DNA of 64,000 nt from Maricaulis sp. (GTDB lineage Bacteria > Pseudomonadota > Alphaproteobacteria > Caulobacterales > Maricaulaceae): positions 62,001 through 126,000 of the forward strand of contig NZ_JAEPOL010000009.1 of NCBI RefSeq assembly GCF_017642925.1, in the 5' to 3' direction. Each line of letters begins with the position of its first letter. Positions within the stretch are counted from its first letter, which is position 1. The position numbers and the translations under genes are program-made. Positions 54,505-62,860 of the stretch are shown here, one piece after another. The notes beneath the pieces are model-generated. The model was not told where the DNA came from. It made no database searches and was given only the letters and a program-made list of their open reading frames with translations.

Positions 54505-54766
54505 CTTGCTCATCCTCGTCGTCCCAGGTCGGACGCTCTTCTTCCGGCGTATTCATCGCCGCGACCAGTACCCGGCCCGCCATCATCACGGTCAGACCGA
54601 AAAACAGGAAACCGACGCCGGGTGTCACCAGCAGTACGGTCCAGAGATTGCGCGGCTCCAGCGGGGCGATGCCGCGGAACACGACCACGCCGGCCAGCAC
54701 CAGCAGCGCGCCGACCAGGAAGGCCGGCCGCGACAGCTTCATCGCCGGGTGCGCGGGTTCAGTCAT
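54491..54766 (-). CDS. Small two-span membrane protein between gatA and gatB
   Basis: This 91-residue product starts at ATG 54766. Two hydrophobic helices ([17 protein letters not shown] and [24 protein letters not shown]) are joined by a short loop, with an acidic tail ([15 protein letters not shown]). I do not recognise a family. It overlaps the neighbouring small membrane-protein gene by 8 bases and the gatB start by 14, so it is translated as part of the gat operon. Confidence 0.6.
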
Positions 54767-55061
54767 TGCCCGCATCCCCGCCATCCGTGCGCTTGCGGCT
54801 GCCCGGCGCCGGGACGAAGGCCCGCCAGGCCGTGCCCAGACCGATGACGCACAGGGCCAGCCCGATCAGCAGCACCACGATCACCCACAGCGAGGGCAGC
54901 GTGCCCGCCCCCAGCGTGGCGATCAGCCCGTCGACACCGCTGAGCACCAGCGGCACAGCGAACATCAGGCACATCAGCGCGATGGCCAGGACGATGATCC
55001 GCGTCGTCCAGACATTGGCAGCGCCGGTTTCGCGCGTATCGGGTCCGGGAGCGTCGCTCAT
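54759..55061 (-). CDS. Small two-span membrane protein between gatA and gatB
   Basis: This 100-residue product starts at ATG 55061, four bases after the gatA stop codon. Two hydrophobic helices (TTRIIVLAIALMCLMFAVPLVLSG and LWVIVVLLIGLALCVIGLG) are flanked by polar ends. Family unknown. Together with the next gene it forms a pair of similar two-helix proteins inserted inside the gat operon, possibly a paired complex. Confidence 0.6.
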   Translation of the reverse strand: MSDAPGPDTRETGAANVWTTRIIVLAIALMCLMFAVPLVLSGVDGLIATLGAGTLPSLWVIVVLLIGLALCVIGLGTAWRAFVPAPGSRKRTDGGDAGND

Positions 55062-55065
55062 CGGC

Positions 55066-56541
55066 CTACCACCACTTCTCCGCCTTGAAGCCGAAGCCGG
55101 CACTGTCCTCGATCGCCGCACCGACCTTGAACATGGTCTCTTCGTCCAGCGCGCGCGTGATCACCTGCAGCCCCAGCGGCAGGCCCGACTTGTCCAGCCC
55201 CGCCGGCACCGACATGGCCGGCACGCCGGCCAGGTTCGCCGTCACGGTGAAGACGTCGTTGAGATACATCGCGATCGGATCGTCCGACTTGGTGCCCAGA
55301 CCGAAGGCGGCCGACGGTGCGGCCGGCGTCAGGATGGCGTCGACCTTCTCGAAGGCCTGGTCGAAGTCCTGCAGGATGCGCGTCCGCACTTTCTGGGCCC
55401 GCAGGTAATACGCGTCGTAATAACCGGCCGAGAGCACATAGGTGCCGATCATGATGCGGCGCTGCACCTCGTGGCCGAAGCCTGCGGCGCGCGTCTTCTC
55501 ATAGGTGTCGTTGAGATCCTTGCCCTCGACGCGGTTGCCATAGCGCATGCCGTCATAGCGCGCGAGATTGGACGAGGCTTCCGCCGGCGCAACGATGTAA
55601 TAGGCCGGCAGGGCGTATTTCGTGTGCGGCAGGGAGATGTCGACAATCTCGCAACCGGCGGCCTTGAGCCAGTCGATACCCTTCTGCCAGACCTCGTCGA
55701 TCTCAGCCGGCATGCCGTCGACGCGGTATTCCTTCGGAACGCCGATCTTCAGACCCTTCACCGATTGACCGACCGCGGCGGCAAAATCCGGCACATCATT
55801 CGGCAGCGAGGTGGAGTCCTTGGGGTCGTGCCCCGACATCGCCTGCAACAGCAGCGCCGAGTCCTTCACCGTCTTGGCGAACGGGCCCGGGTGGTCGAGC
55901 GAAGAGGCGAAGGCCACGACGCCCCAGCGCGAGGTGCGGCCATAGGTGCCCTTCACGCCGACCGTCCCCGTAAAAGAGGCCGGCTGGCGGATCGAGCCGC
56001 CCGTATCGGTGCCTGTGGCACCGAAGCACAGATCGGCGGCCACGGCCGCAGCCGAACCGCCGGACGAACCGCCCGGTGTCAGGCTCTCATTGCTGTCCTT
56101 GGCCTTCCAGGGATTGACCACCGGACCGGTATTCGACGTCTCGTTCGACGAGCCCATGGCGAATTCGTCCATCGAGGTCTTGGCCACGAAGACAGCGCCG
56201 GCATCCCACAGCTTCGACGTCACCGTCGACTCATAGGTCGGCTTGAAACCCTTGAGGATGTTCGAGGACGCAGACGTATCCACGCCTTCCACGGCGAACA
56301 GGTCCTTGATGGCCAGCGGCACGCCTTCCAGCAGACCGCCCTCGCCCCTGGCCAGGCGCGCATCGGCAGCCTTGGCCATGGCCATGGTCTTTTCCTCGTC
56401 GAAGGCCGTGAAGGCATTCAGCGCCGGCTGGGCCGCCTGGCAGGCCGCAAAGGCCGCCTGCGCAAGCTCGGTCGCGGAGACCTCCTTGCCCTTCAGCTTG
56501 GCGGAAACCTCGTCGAGGGAGAGTTTGAGAAGATCGCTCAT
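55066..56541 (-). CDS. gatA: Aspartyl/glutamyl-tRNA(Asn/Gln) amidotransferase subunit A
   Basis: The 491-residue product has the amidase-signature catalytic set: the Lys in VPLAIKDLF, the Ser-rich [18 protein letters not shown], and the nucleophile Ser in [57 protein letters not shown] and [10 protein letters not shown] also match GatA. It hydrolyses glutamine to ammonia, which is channelled to subunit B. AGGGG sits upstream of the ATG. It begins 6 bases after the gatC stop codon. Confidence 0.97.
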   Translation of the reverse strand: MSDLLKLSLDEVSAKLKGKEVSATELAQAAFAACQAAQPALNAFTAFDEEKTMAMAKAADARLARGEGGLLEGVPLAIKDLFAVEGVDTSASSNILKGFKPTYESTVTSKLWDAGAVFVAKTSMDEFAMGSSNETSNTGPVVNPWKAKDSNESLTPGGSSGGSAAAVAADLCFGATGTDTGGSIRQPASFTGTVGVKGTYGRTSRWGVVAFASSLDHPGPFAKTVKDSALLLQAMSGHDPKDSTSLPNDVPDFAAAVGQSVKGLKIGVPKEYRVDGMPAEIDEVWQKGIDWLKAAGCEIVDISLPHTKYALPAYYIVAPAEASSNLARYDGMRYGNRVEGKDLNDTYEKTRAAGFGHEVQRRIMIGTYVLSAGYYDAYYLRAQKVRTRILQDFDQAFEKVDAILTPAAPSAAFGLGTKSDDPIAMYLNDVFTVTANLAGVPAMSVPAGLDKSGLPLGLQVITRALDEETMFKVGAAIEDSAGFGFKAEKWW

Positions 56542-56547
56542 ATGCCC

Positions 56548-56835
56548 CTACTCCACCGATTTCGGCACGACGAAAAAGCCCTCATCGGACTTCGGTGCAT
56601 TGGCGAGAACCTTGTCGCGGATCCCGCCATCGGTGATCTCGTCCTTGCGCATCGGCAGCGGGAAGGCGACGGGCGTCGTCATGGCCTGCACGCCCTCGAC
56701 ATCGACCTCGTCGAGCTGCTCGATCCATTTCAGGATGCCATTGAGCTCACCCACCAGGGTGTCGATACGGTCTTCCGGCTCGGCGAGGCGCGCGAGGCGC
56801 GCAATACGCCGGACGTCGTCAGCGGTCACGGACAT
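56548..56835 (-). CDS. gatC: Aspartyl/glutamyl-tRNA(Asn/Gln) amidotransferase subunit C
   Basis: This 95-residue protein has the normal GatC length and form: VTADDVRRIARLARLAEPEDR, a helix ILKWIEQLDEVDVEGVQ, and the end DKVLANAPKSDEGFFVVPKSVE. It clamps GatA and GatB together. It is first of gatC-gatA-small membrane genes-gatB and is divergent from ruvX, with about 100 bases between the two starts, where the promoters must lie. Confidence 0.96.
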   Translation of the reverse strand: MSVTADDVRRIARLARLAEPEDRIDTLVGELNGILKWIEQLDEVDVEGVQAMTTPVAFPLPMRKDEITDGGIRDKVLANAPKSDEGFFVVPKSVE

Positions 56836-56935
56836 TGGAAATCACTCCGGATAGTCGAAGCCGATTGAGTACCAACCCGGTTTCGCAGGTGCAAGAAAGC
56901 TTGACGGCTGCGCCTGCACGGCGCATTGGCGGCGC

Positions 56936-57388
56936 ATGCCCGTTATCGCCCTGGAAGACCTGCCCCACGGCCCCCTGATCGCGCTCGATCCGGGCACAAA
57001 GACGATCGGCGTGGCGTCCTGCGGCGCCTCGCGCGGGCTGGCCACACCGGTGGAAACCATTGTACGCACCAAGTTCACCGCCGATGCCGAGCGCATCTTC
57101 GCCCTCTATGACGAGCGCAATGCCGTGGCGATCGTGATGGGCCTGCCGGTCAATATGGACGGGTCCGAAGGTCCGCGCGTCCAGTCCGTCCGCGCCCTGG
57201 CCCGCAATCTGTTGCGCCTGCGCGATATTCCCGTCGTCTTTCAGGATGAGCGCCTGTCGACCTTCGAGGCCGAGGAAAAGCTGATTGCCGCCGGGGTGCG
57301 CCGCGACAGGCGCAAGGCCGTGATCGATGCCCACGCCGCCGCCAACATCCTGCAAAGCGCCCTCGACCGTCTGGCGCAGCTGGGTTGA
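56936..57388 (+). CDS. ruvX: Putative pre-16S rRNA nuclease / Holliday-junction resolvase RuvX (YqgF)
   Basis: The 150-residue protein has the RNase H-like YqgF fold: LIALDPGTKTIGVA with the first catalytic Asp, VMGLPVNMDGSEGPR, FQDERLSTFEAE with the second acidic residue, and the final DAHAAANIL with the third. In bacteria this protein trims the 5' end of 16S rRNA and has been described as a resolvase. It is divergent from gatC. Confidence 0.94.
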   Translation: MPVIALEDLPHGPLIALDPGTKTIGVASCGASRGLATPVETIVRTKFTADAERIFALYDERNAVAIVMGLPVNMDGSEGPRVQSVRALARNLLRLRDIPVVFQDERLSTFEAEEKLIAAGVRRDRRKAVIDAHAAANILQSALDRLAQLG

Positions 57389-57403
57389 TAGCCCGAACCT
57401 CTT

Positions 57404-57590
57404 TCTTCCCCACGGAAGTGGGGAAGTGGGCCGAGGCAAGGCCTCGGGTCGCCACGTTTTTTTGGGGGGCGCGGCCACAGGCCGCGAACGACCGTCGAGC
57501 GAGGCACCACCATTCCGCCGCGTATCGCGGCGGCCCCTCCCCCGTTTCACGGGTCCCCCTCCCCACGTCGTGGGGAGGAAAGGCAAAGCG
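57404..57590. repeat. Family-2 stem-loop repeat mosaic
   Basis: Palindromes CTTCCCCACGGAAGTGGGGAAG, GCGGCCACAGGCCGC and CCTCCCCACGTCGTGGGGAGG are joined by GACCGTCGAGCGAGG, which recurs (ACCGTCGAGCG) in the repeat at 59.7 kb. It lies between ruvX and the AEC transporter gene; a TTTTTTT run near 57459 may serve as terminator for ruvX. Confidence 0.7.
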
Positions 57591-57631
57591 GTGGATGACC
57601 TTGCGGGCAAAGCGCAATAAAGAGACTCACC

Positions 57632-58549
57632 ATGCAGGCTTCGATCGTCTCCGCTCTCGTCCCCGTATTCGGTGTCATCTTCATCGGATGGCTGTTGCGC
57701 CGGTCCAGCCTTCTGCCGGATGACAGCTGGGCGCCGATCTCCCGCCTCGCCTATCTGGGCCTGTCGCCCGCCCTGCTGTTTTCCTCGATCAGCCATGCCG
57801 ACCTCAGCAATATCCAGCTGGGCAGCTTCATCCTGGCAGCCATGCTGGGCTTTCTGGGCATGGCGGCGATCACGCTGGCGCTGAAGCCCTTCCTGCGCAT
57901 TCCCGACCCCACCTATACCAGCCTCTTCCAGGCCACCTGCCGCTGGAACGGCCTCCTCATCCTGGCCCTGGGCATCGCCCTGTTCGGCGATGAGGGCGAG
58001 ATCCTGGTGGCGCTGATCATGGTCGTCTCCATCCCGCTGGTGAACATGGAGTGCGTGGCGGCCCTGTCGGTCTGGGGCGATGGCGCCAAGCCGAAATGGG
58101 ATTCGATCCTCTATCGCATCCTCACCAATCCGCTGATCCTCGGCTCGGCCGCGGGCGGTATCGTCAATCTGGGCAATATTCCCCTGCCCGGCATGGTGAC
58201 GGACACGGTCGACCTCCTCGGCCAGGCCGCCCTGCCGCTGATCCTTCTGGCCGTCGGTGCCGGTCTCAACTTCACCGCCATGAAGGCCCGGCCGCGCCTG
58301 CTGGCGCTTTCGGTCTTCATCAAGCTGATGATCGGGCCGCTGGTCTTCTATGGCGTCGGCCGGGCGCTCGGCATTGAGGGCGTGCCGCTGACCATCCTCC
58401 TGCTCACCGGCGCTTCACCCGGCGCGGCCTCGGCCTATGTGCTGGCCAAGCAGATGGGCGGGGATGCCCCTTATTCGGCCGGAGACATCACGGCATCAGC
58501 GCTCTTCTGCTTCGTAACCATCCCGTTCTGGCTGTGGGCGTTGGGATAG
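57632..58549 (+). CDS. AEC-family (auxin efflux carrier-like) transporter
   Basis: This 305-residue protein has ten hydrophobic helices in the AEC pattern: VSALVPVFGVIFIGWLLRR, LAYLGLSPALLFSSIS, FQATCRWNGLLILALGIALFG, and the terminal TGASPGAASAYVLAKQMGGD...ITASALFCFVTIPFW. Bacterial members export or import malate, malonate or other small organic anions; the substrate is unknown. Only a weak AGAG ribosome-binding site is seen. Confidence 0.88.
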   Translation: MQASIVSALVPVFGVIFIGWLLRRSSLLPDDSWAPISRLAYLGLSPALLFSSISHADLSNIQLGSFILAAMLGFLGMAAITLALKPFLRIPDPTYTSLFQATCRWNGLLILALGIALFGDEGEILVALIMVVSIPLVNMECVAALSVWGDGAKPKWDSILYRILTNPLILGSAAGGIVNLGNIPLPGMVTDTVDLLGQAALPLILLAVGAGLNFTAMKARPRLLALSVFIKLMIGPLVFYGVGRALGIEGVPLTILLLTGASPGAASAYVLAKQMGGDAPYSAGDITASALFCFVTIPFWLWALG

Positions 58550-58559
58550 CGACTGCCCA

Positions 58560-58703
58560 TCCTTCCCCTTGACGGGGAAGCTGCCCGGCGAAGCCGGGCG
58601 GAAGGGGTGGGAGCGAGGTCTCGGCGATTCTGCCACCACCGGGGTTCACCCCCTCCACCACCGCTTCGCGGCGGTCCTCCTCCCCCATCAAGGGGGAGGA
58701 TGG
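58560..58703. repeat. Family-2 stem-loop repeat mosaic between convergent genes
   Basis: CCTTCCCCTTGACGGGGAAG, the hairpin GCCCGGCGAAGCCGGGC, and CCTCCCCCATCAAGGGGGAGG form several nested stems. The element fills the gap between the AEC transporter stop and the PqqB-like stop and may act as a two-way 3' end. Confidence 0.7.
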
Positions 58704-58707
58704 AGAT

Positions 58708-59679
58708 CTAATCCCCCAGACAATACCGCTCACCCTCATCCGCCAGACCGAAACCGGCCTCGAAAACCTGCTGGCGTTCCGGGGCGTCCGGGAAGCGCAC
58801 CGGATTGGTGTGGTTGAAATGAATGAAGCGGATTTTGGCTTTCTCTTCATCCGGCAAGTCCGCAAAACGCGTCATGGAATGTGTGATGAAGGGATGCGGA
58901 AAGCCGGACATGTCGCGGCCGGGGATCTCGCCATTGGCGAAGAAGGTGGCGTCGATATAGGCGACATCCACCGAGGCCAGCGCCTGTTCGATCATACCGG
59001 GCGCGCCGTCCTCGACGTCACCCCAGACATCCCACTCCTCCCAGCTGTCGATATCCGGCAGGAAGAGCGCCGAGCGGTCCGGCCCGTCGATGCGGAAGCC
59101 GACGACCTCGGTGTATTCCTGACGATGGGGCACTTCAAAGGGTGTCACGGTGAGCGAGCCCACGACGGACGGTTCGTCGGCCTGCAGGTCCTCCAGCACG
59201 ATATTGCCCAGACGCACCAGCTGGTCCCAGGGCCCGTTGGAGAAGAGAAAGGCCGCCATGGAGGGCATGGCGTAGACCGGCACCCCCTGGGCGCCCATGC
59301 TCTCGAAACCCAGATACATCAGCCCGGTATAGTGGCCGATATGGCCGTGGGTGAGGAAAATCCCATCCAGCCCCGGCCCCTCGCCTGTTGACGGCGCAAA
59401 TTCGTCCAGACGCTGCAGCTGCTCACGCATATCCGGTGTTGCCTCGAACAGGTAGCGCGCATCGTGCGGGCGGTCGACAACGGCAAGCGAGGTCGCCAGC
59501 CGCCGCAGGGAGGGATCGGCCCAAGCCGGATCGTCCGGATTGCCCATCTGCGGCGCCCCGCCATCCTGGGCCACGCCCAGCACCAGAAGTTCGACCGCGC
59601 AGCGAGGCGGAGGCGGAGCTTCGGACTGGACAGTCGATGCAAGAAGCGCGAGCGCAAGCGCGCCTGTGAGAGTCGTCAT
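58708..59679 (-). CDS. Exported PqqB-like metallo-beta-lactamase-fold hydrolase
   Basis: ATG 59679 gives 323 residues (a TTG two codons upstream is possible). A signal peptide covers about residues 1-20. The PqqB-type beginning LLVLGVAQDGGAPQM and the metal motif LTHGHIGHYTGL (HxHxxH-like, here HGHIGH) are visible, then FEVPHRQEY, FLPDIDSW with the bridging Asp, and RFIHFNHTNPV at the end. PQQ biosynthesis PqqB is cytosolic; the signal peptide and the lack of pqq genes nearby argue for another role. Its substrate is unknown. Confidence 0.82.
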   Translation of the reverse strand: MTTLTGALALALLASTVQSEAPPPPRCAVELLVLGVAQDGGAPQMGNPDDPAWADPSLRRLATSLAVVDRPHDARYLFEATPDMREQLQRLDEFAPSTGEGPGLDGIFLTHGHIGHYTGLMYLGFESMGAQGVPVYAMPSMAAFLFSNGPWDQLVRLGNIVLEDLQADEPSVVGSLTVTPFEVPHRQEYTEVVGFRIDGPDRSALFLPDIDSWEEWDVWGDVEDGAPGMIEQALASVDVAYIDATFFANGEIPGRDMSGFPHPFITHSMTRFADLPDEEKAKIRFIHFNHTNPVRFPDAPERQQVFEAGFGLADEGERYCLGD

Positions 59680-59724
59680 GTGCAAACGAGAAGCGAAGCC
59701 GTGCGGCGGGTCAAGCCTCGCGAT

Positions 59725-59872
59725 TACCAGGGCTCACCCCGTTTACGGGGGAGCTGTCCGCATAGCGGACTGAGGGGGCGGTGCGAAAGCACCGTCGAGC
59801 GCGCCAGCGCGCATGACTCTCCCCCATCGCCTCACTGCGCTCGGCACTTCCCCCGCTCACGCAGGGGAAGCC
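59725..59872. repeat. Family-2 stem-loop repeat mosaic upstream of pyrB
   Basis: Stems CACCCCGTTTACGGGGGAGC, GTCCGCATAGCGGAC, GGTGCGAAAGCACC and a terminal CTTCCCCCGCTCACGCAGGGGAAG. It shares ACCGTCGAGCG with the copy at 57.5 kb. It occupies most of the 277-base gap between the PqqB-like gene and pyrB, leaving about 80 bases for a pyrB promoter. Confidence 0.7.
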
Positions 59873-59956
59873 TTCGTGTCGCGTCTTGCCCGTTGCCGCG
59901 ACTGCCCCTATACCGCCGCAGACATCTTTCCGGGGCCTGACGAAACGGGAGGCGGG

Positions 59957-60934
59957 ATGACCCGCGCCGCATTTTCCTACGACTTCCCCCATCGCCACCT
60001 GATTTCGGTGGCCGATCTCAATCCCGTCGACATCCGCATCATCTTCGAGCGCGCTGCCCACTGGCTGGCGGTGAACCGCACGCCGGACAAGTCAAGCGAT
60101 GTGCTCAAGGGGCTGACGGTGCTGAACCTCTTCTTCGAGGCGTCGACCCGCACCCAGGGCTCGTTCGAGATGGCCGGCAAGCGGCTGGGCGCCGATGTGG
60201 TGAATTTCGCCGTGGCGCACTCCTCCGCATCGAAGGGCGAGAGCCTGTCGGATACGGCGCGCACGCTGGCCGCCATGCGGCCGGATATCATGGTGGTACG
60301 CCATTCGGCCACCGGCGCGCCGCGCTTCCTCGCCGAACGCACCGGACTGGCCGTGGTCAATGCGGGCGACGGCATGCACGAACACCCCACCCAGGCCCTG
60401 CTCGACAGTTTCACCCTGGCCCAGCACTGGGGCGAGGTCGGCGGCAAGCGCATCCTGATTGTCGGCGACATCCTCCACTCGCGCGTTGCCCGCTCGAACA
60501 TCGGCCTGCTGAACATTCTCGGCGCAGAGATCCGTCTGTGCGCCCCGCCCACTCTGCTGCCGTCAGATGTCGACCAGTGGGGCTGCGACGTCTTCCACGA
60601 TCTCGACGACGCCCTTCAGGACTGCGACGCCGTCATGGCGCTGCGCCAGCAGAAGGAGCGCATGTCCGGCGGTTTCGTGCCTTCGGCTCGCGAATTCTTC
60701 CACCTGTTCGGCCTGACGCATGAACGGCTGGAAGTCTGCTCGCCCGACGTGCTGGTCATGCATCCCGGCCCGATGAACCGCGGCACCGAGATCCACACCA
60801 AGCTGGCCGACGACCCAGAGAAGAGCGTGATCCTGGAACAGGTCGAAAGCGGCGTGGCCGTGCGCATGGCGGTGCTCGAACTGATCGGCGAGACCATCCG
60901 CCGCGACTTCCATAGCCGGGAGGCGGGACAATGA
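59957..60934 (+). CDS. pyrB: Aspartate carbamoyltransferase catalytic subunit
   Basis: ATG 59957 follows GGGAGGCGGG. The 325-residue product has NLFFEASTRTQGSFE (the STRT carbamoyl-phosphate loop), the SSASKGESLSDTARTL loop, MHEHPTQALLDSFTL, VGDILHSRVARSN, MALRQQKER, and MHPGPMNRG. It joins carbamoyl phosphate and aspartate in pyrimidine synthesis. No regulatory pyrI gene is present; the next gene is a DHOase-like subunit, overlapping by 4 bases, as in the class that forms a PyrB-PyrC' complex. Confidence 0.96.
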   Translation: MTRAAFSYDFPHRHLISVADLNPVDIRIIFERAAHWLAVNRTPDKSSDVLKGLTVLNLFFEASTRTQGSFEMAGKRLGADVVNFAVAHSSASKGESLSDTARTLAAMRPDIMVVRHSATGAPRFLAERTGLAVVNAGDGMHEHPTQALLDSFTLAQHWGEVGGKRILIVGDILHSRVARSNIGLLNILGAEIRLCAPPTLLPSDVDQWGCDVFHDLDDALQDCDAVMALRQQKERMSGGFVPSAREFFHLFGLTHERLEVCSPDVLVMHPGPMNRGTEIHTKLADDPEKSVILEQVESGVAVRMAVLELIGETIRRDFHSREAGQ

Positions 60935-62217
60935 GCGAGACCAGCCTGGCCATCATCAATGCCCGCCTTGTCGACCCGGCCTCCGGCCATGACGGTCCTG
61001 GCGGCGTGCTGATCGAGGATGGTGTCATCGTCCAGACCGGCGGCGAGATCGATGTCGATGCCGCCGACGCGGTGATCGACGCGAAGGGCTGCATCCTCGC
61101 GCCCGCGCTGATCGACCTGCGCTGCGCCAAGGAAGCGGCCCTCACACCGGACGGCGAAACACTGGACACGCTGACGGCAGGCGCGGCGGCCGGCGGCTTC
61201 GGCACCATCGTGCTTGCTCCGAATGCTCGCGCCCCGCTGGACAAGGCCGACGGGTTTGCCGGCATGAATCGCGGCCTCGCAAAGCGCGGCGTCAATGTGC
61301 TCTCCGCCTGCGGCGCGACCCAGGGCCTGGCCGGCGAGCAAATGGCCGAGATCGGGCTGATGGTGCGCGGCGGTGCGGTCTATGCCGGCCAGGGTGACCG
61401 GCCCATCAGCGACACCCGCACGATGCGCCGCCTTCTGGCCTATACCAGCCAGTTCGATATCTGGCTCTCGGTGCGCCCGGCCGACTGGGCGCTGTCCGCG
61501 GGCACCGTGGCGCTGGAGAGCGACTGGTCGGCCCGCATGGGCCTGCCGGCGGAACCCGCGCTCTCCGAACGCATCGCCATCGAACGCGATGCCGCTTTGG
61601 CCGAGCTGTCCGGCGGCAAGCTGATGATCGACCGCCTGTCGACGGCTGACGGTCTGGCCGCCCTGCGGCGCGCCCGTACGCGCGACCAGGAAATCGCCGC
61701 AACCGTGGCCGTCGCCCACCTCACCCTGAACGAGGTCGATGCCGGCGGGCTGGACAGCGCTTTCCGCATGGATCCGCCGCTGCGCAGCGAGGCTGACAGG
61801 CGCGCTCTGGTCGAGGCGGTCACAAGCGGCGAGATCGATGCCGTGGTCACCGATCACCGTCCCACCCCGTTTGACGACAAGGGCGAGCCCTTTGCTCTCG
61901 CCATCGCCGGCACGATGAGCCTGGAAACCGCGCTCGGCGCGATGCTGGGCCTCGTCCATGACGGCCAGCTGGAACTGGTCGACGCCCTGCGGGTGATGAC
62001 CTGCGGCCCGGCCGATCTTCTGGGTCTGCCGCAGGGCCGGATCACCGACGGCGCTCCCGCCGATCTGATCCTGATCGACGGCGACAAGCCCTGGGTCTGC
62101 GATCCGGACCGTTTCCACTCCGCCCGCGGCAATTGCGCCTGGGCCGGACGCCGTTTCCAGGGACAGGTCTTGCAAACTCTCGTCGGCGGAGTCACGATAT
62201 ACAACCAAAAGGCGTAA
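60931..62217 (+). CDS. Non-catalytic dihydroorotase-like subunit (PyrC')
   Basis: The 428-residue protein has the dihydroorotase fold throughout (ending TDGAPADLILIDGDKPW), but the metal pair is gone. Where active enzymes have D-x-H-x-H it reads APALIDLRCAKE (R64 and A66). In addition, the HxSTA segment reads MIDRLSTADGL, without the metal-binding His. TDHRPTPFDDK keeps the Asp-His near the end. In known cases (Pseudomonas-type aspartate transcarbamoylase) such an inactive partner is needed to assemble PyrB. Start overlaps the pyrB stop. An active dihydroorotase must be encoded elsewhere (inference). Often annotated pyrC. Confidence 0.88.
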   Translation: MSETSLAIINARLVDPASGHDGPGGVLIEDGVIVQTGGEIDVDAADAVIDAKGCILAPALIDLRCAKEAALTPDGETLDTLTAGAAAGGFGTIVLAPNARAPLDKADGFAGMNRGLAKRGVNVLSACGATQGLAGEQMAEIGLMVRGGAVYAGQGDRPISDTRTMRRLLAYTSQFDIWLSVRPADWALSAGTVALESDWSARMGLPAEPALSERIAIERDAALAELSGGKLMIDRLSTADGLAALRRARTRDQEIAATVAVAHLTLNEVDAGGLDSAFRMDPPLRSEADRRALVEAVTSGEIDAVVTDHRPTPFDDKGEPFALAIAGTMSLETALGAMLGLVHDGQLELVDALRVMTCGPADLLGLPQGRITDGAPADLILIDGDKPWVCDPDRFHSARGNCAWAGRRFQGQVLQTLVGGVTIYNQKA

Positions 62218-62224
62218 ACCGGTC

Positions 62225-62860
62225 ATGCAACCTCTCTATCTGGCAATCGCGGCCATCGGTGGCTATCTGTTCGGCTCCATTCCCTTCGGCCTTGTGCTGG
62301 TACGGCTGGCCGGGCTGGGCGATATCCGTGCGATCGGATCGGGGAATATCGGCGCCACGAACGTGCTGCGCACCGGACGCAAGGACCTCGCCGCCGCCAC
62401 GCTTATCCTCGACGCCGGCAAGGCGGGCATCGCCGCTGCCGTCTTCGGCCTGCTGCTGGGCACGACGGCCGGCCTGGTGGCCGGTGCGGCCGCCTTCATC
62501 GGCCACAGCTTCCCGGTCTGGCTGAAATTCAAGGGCGGCAAGGGCGTCGCGACCTTTGTCGGCACCATGCTGGTCGTGTTCTGGCCGGTCGGCCTCGTGG
62601 TGATCGGTACCTGGCTGTTGATGGCCGCGATCTTCCGGATTTCCTCGCTGGCTGCCCTCACCGCCGCACTCGCCGCTCCGGCGGCGGCCTGGTTCCTGGG
62701 CCGGCCGGACGTGGCGATCATGGCCGGTGTGCTCACCGTGCTGATCTATGTCCTGCACCGCGCCAACATTGCCCGCCTTCTCAAGGGCGAGGAACCGCGC
62801 ATCGGCGGCAAGAAGGATGCGGCCCCGGCGACGGACGGTCCCGGAGACACGGCCGCATGA
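62225..62860 (+). CDS. plsY: Glycerol-3-phosphate acyltransferase PlsY
   Basis: The 211-residue inner-membrane protein has the three PlsY motifs: GSIPFGLVLVRL with SGNIGATNVLRTGRK, then GHSFPVWLKFKGGKGVATFVG, and a third near HRANIARLLKGEEPR. It moves the acyl group from acyl-phosphate to glycerol-3-phosphate, the first step of phospholipid synthesis, with PlsX. Five hydrophobic helices. It starts 7 bases after the pyrC' stop and overlaps dprA by 4 bases. Confidence 0.96.
   Translation: MQPLYLAIAAIGGYLFGSIPFGLVLVRLAGLGDIRAIGSGNIGATNVLRTGRKDLAAATLILDAGKAGIAAAVFGLLLGTTAGLVAGAAAFIGHSFPVWLKFKGGKGVATFVGTMLVVFWPVGLVVIGTWLLMAAIFRISSLAALTAALAAPAAAWFLGRPDVAIMAGVLTVLIYVLHRANIARLLKGEEPRIGGKKDAAPATDGPGDTAA

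Noticed and set aside
57389-57631. Possible tRNA or structured RNA suggested by stems in the ruvX-AEC gap
   Set aside because: The stems do not form a cloverleaf and match the composition of the repeat mosaics in neighbouring gaps.
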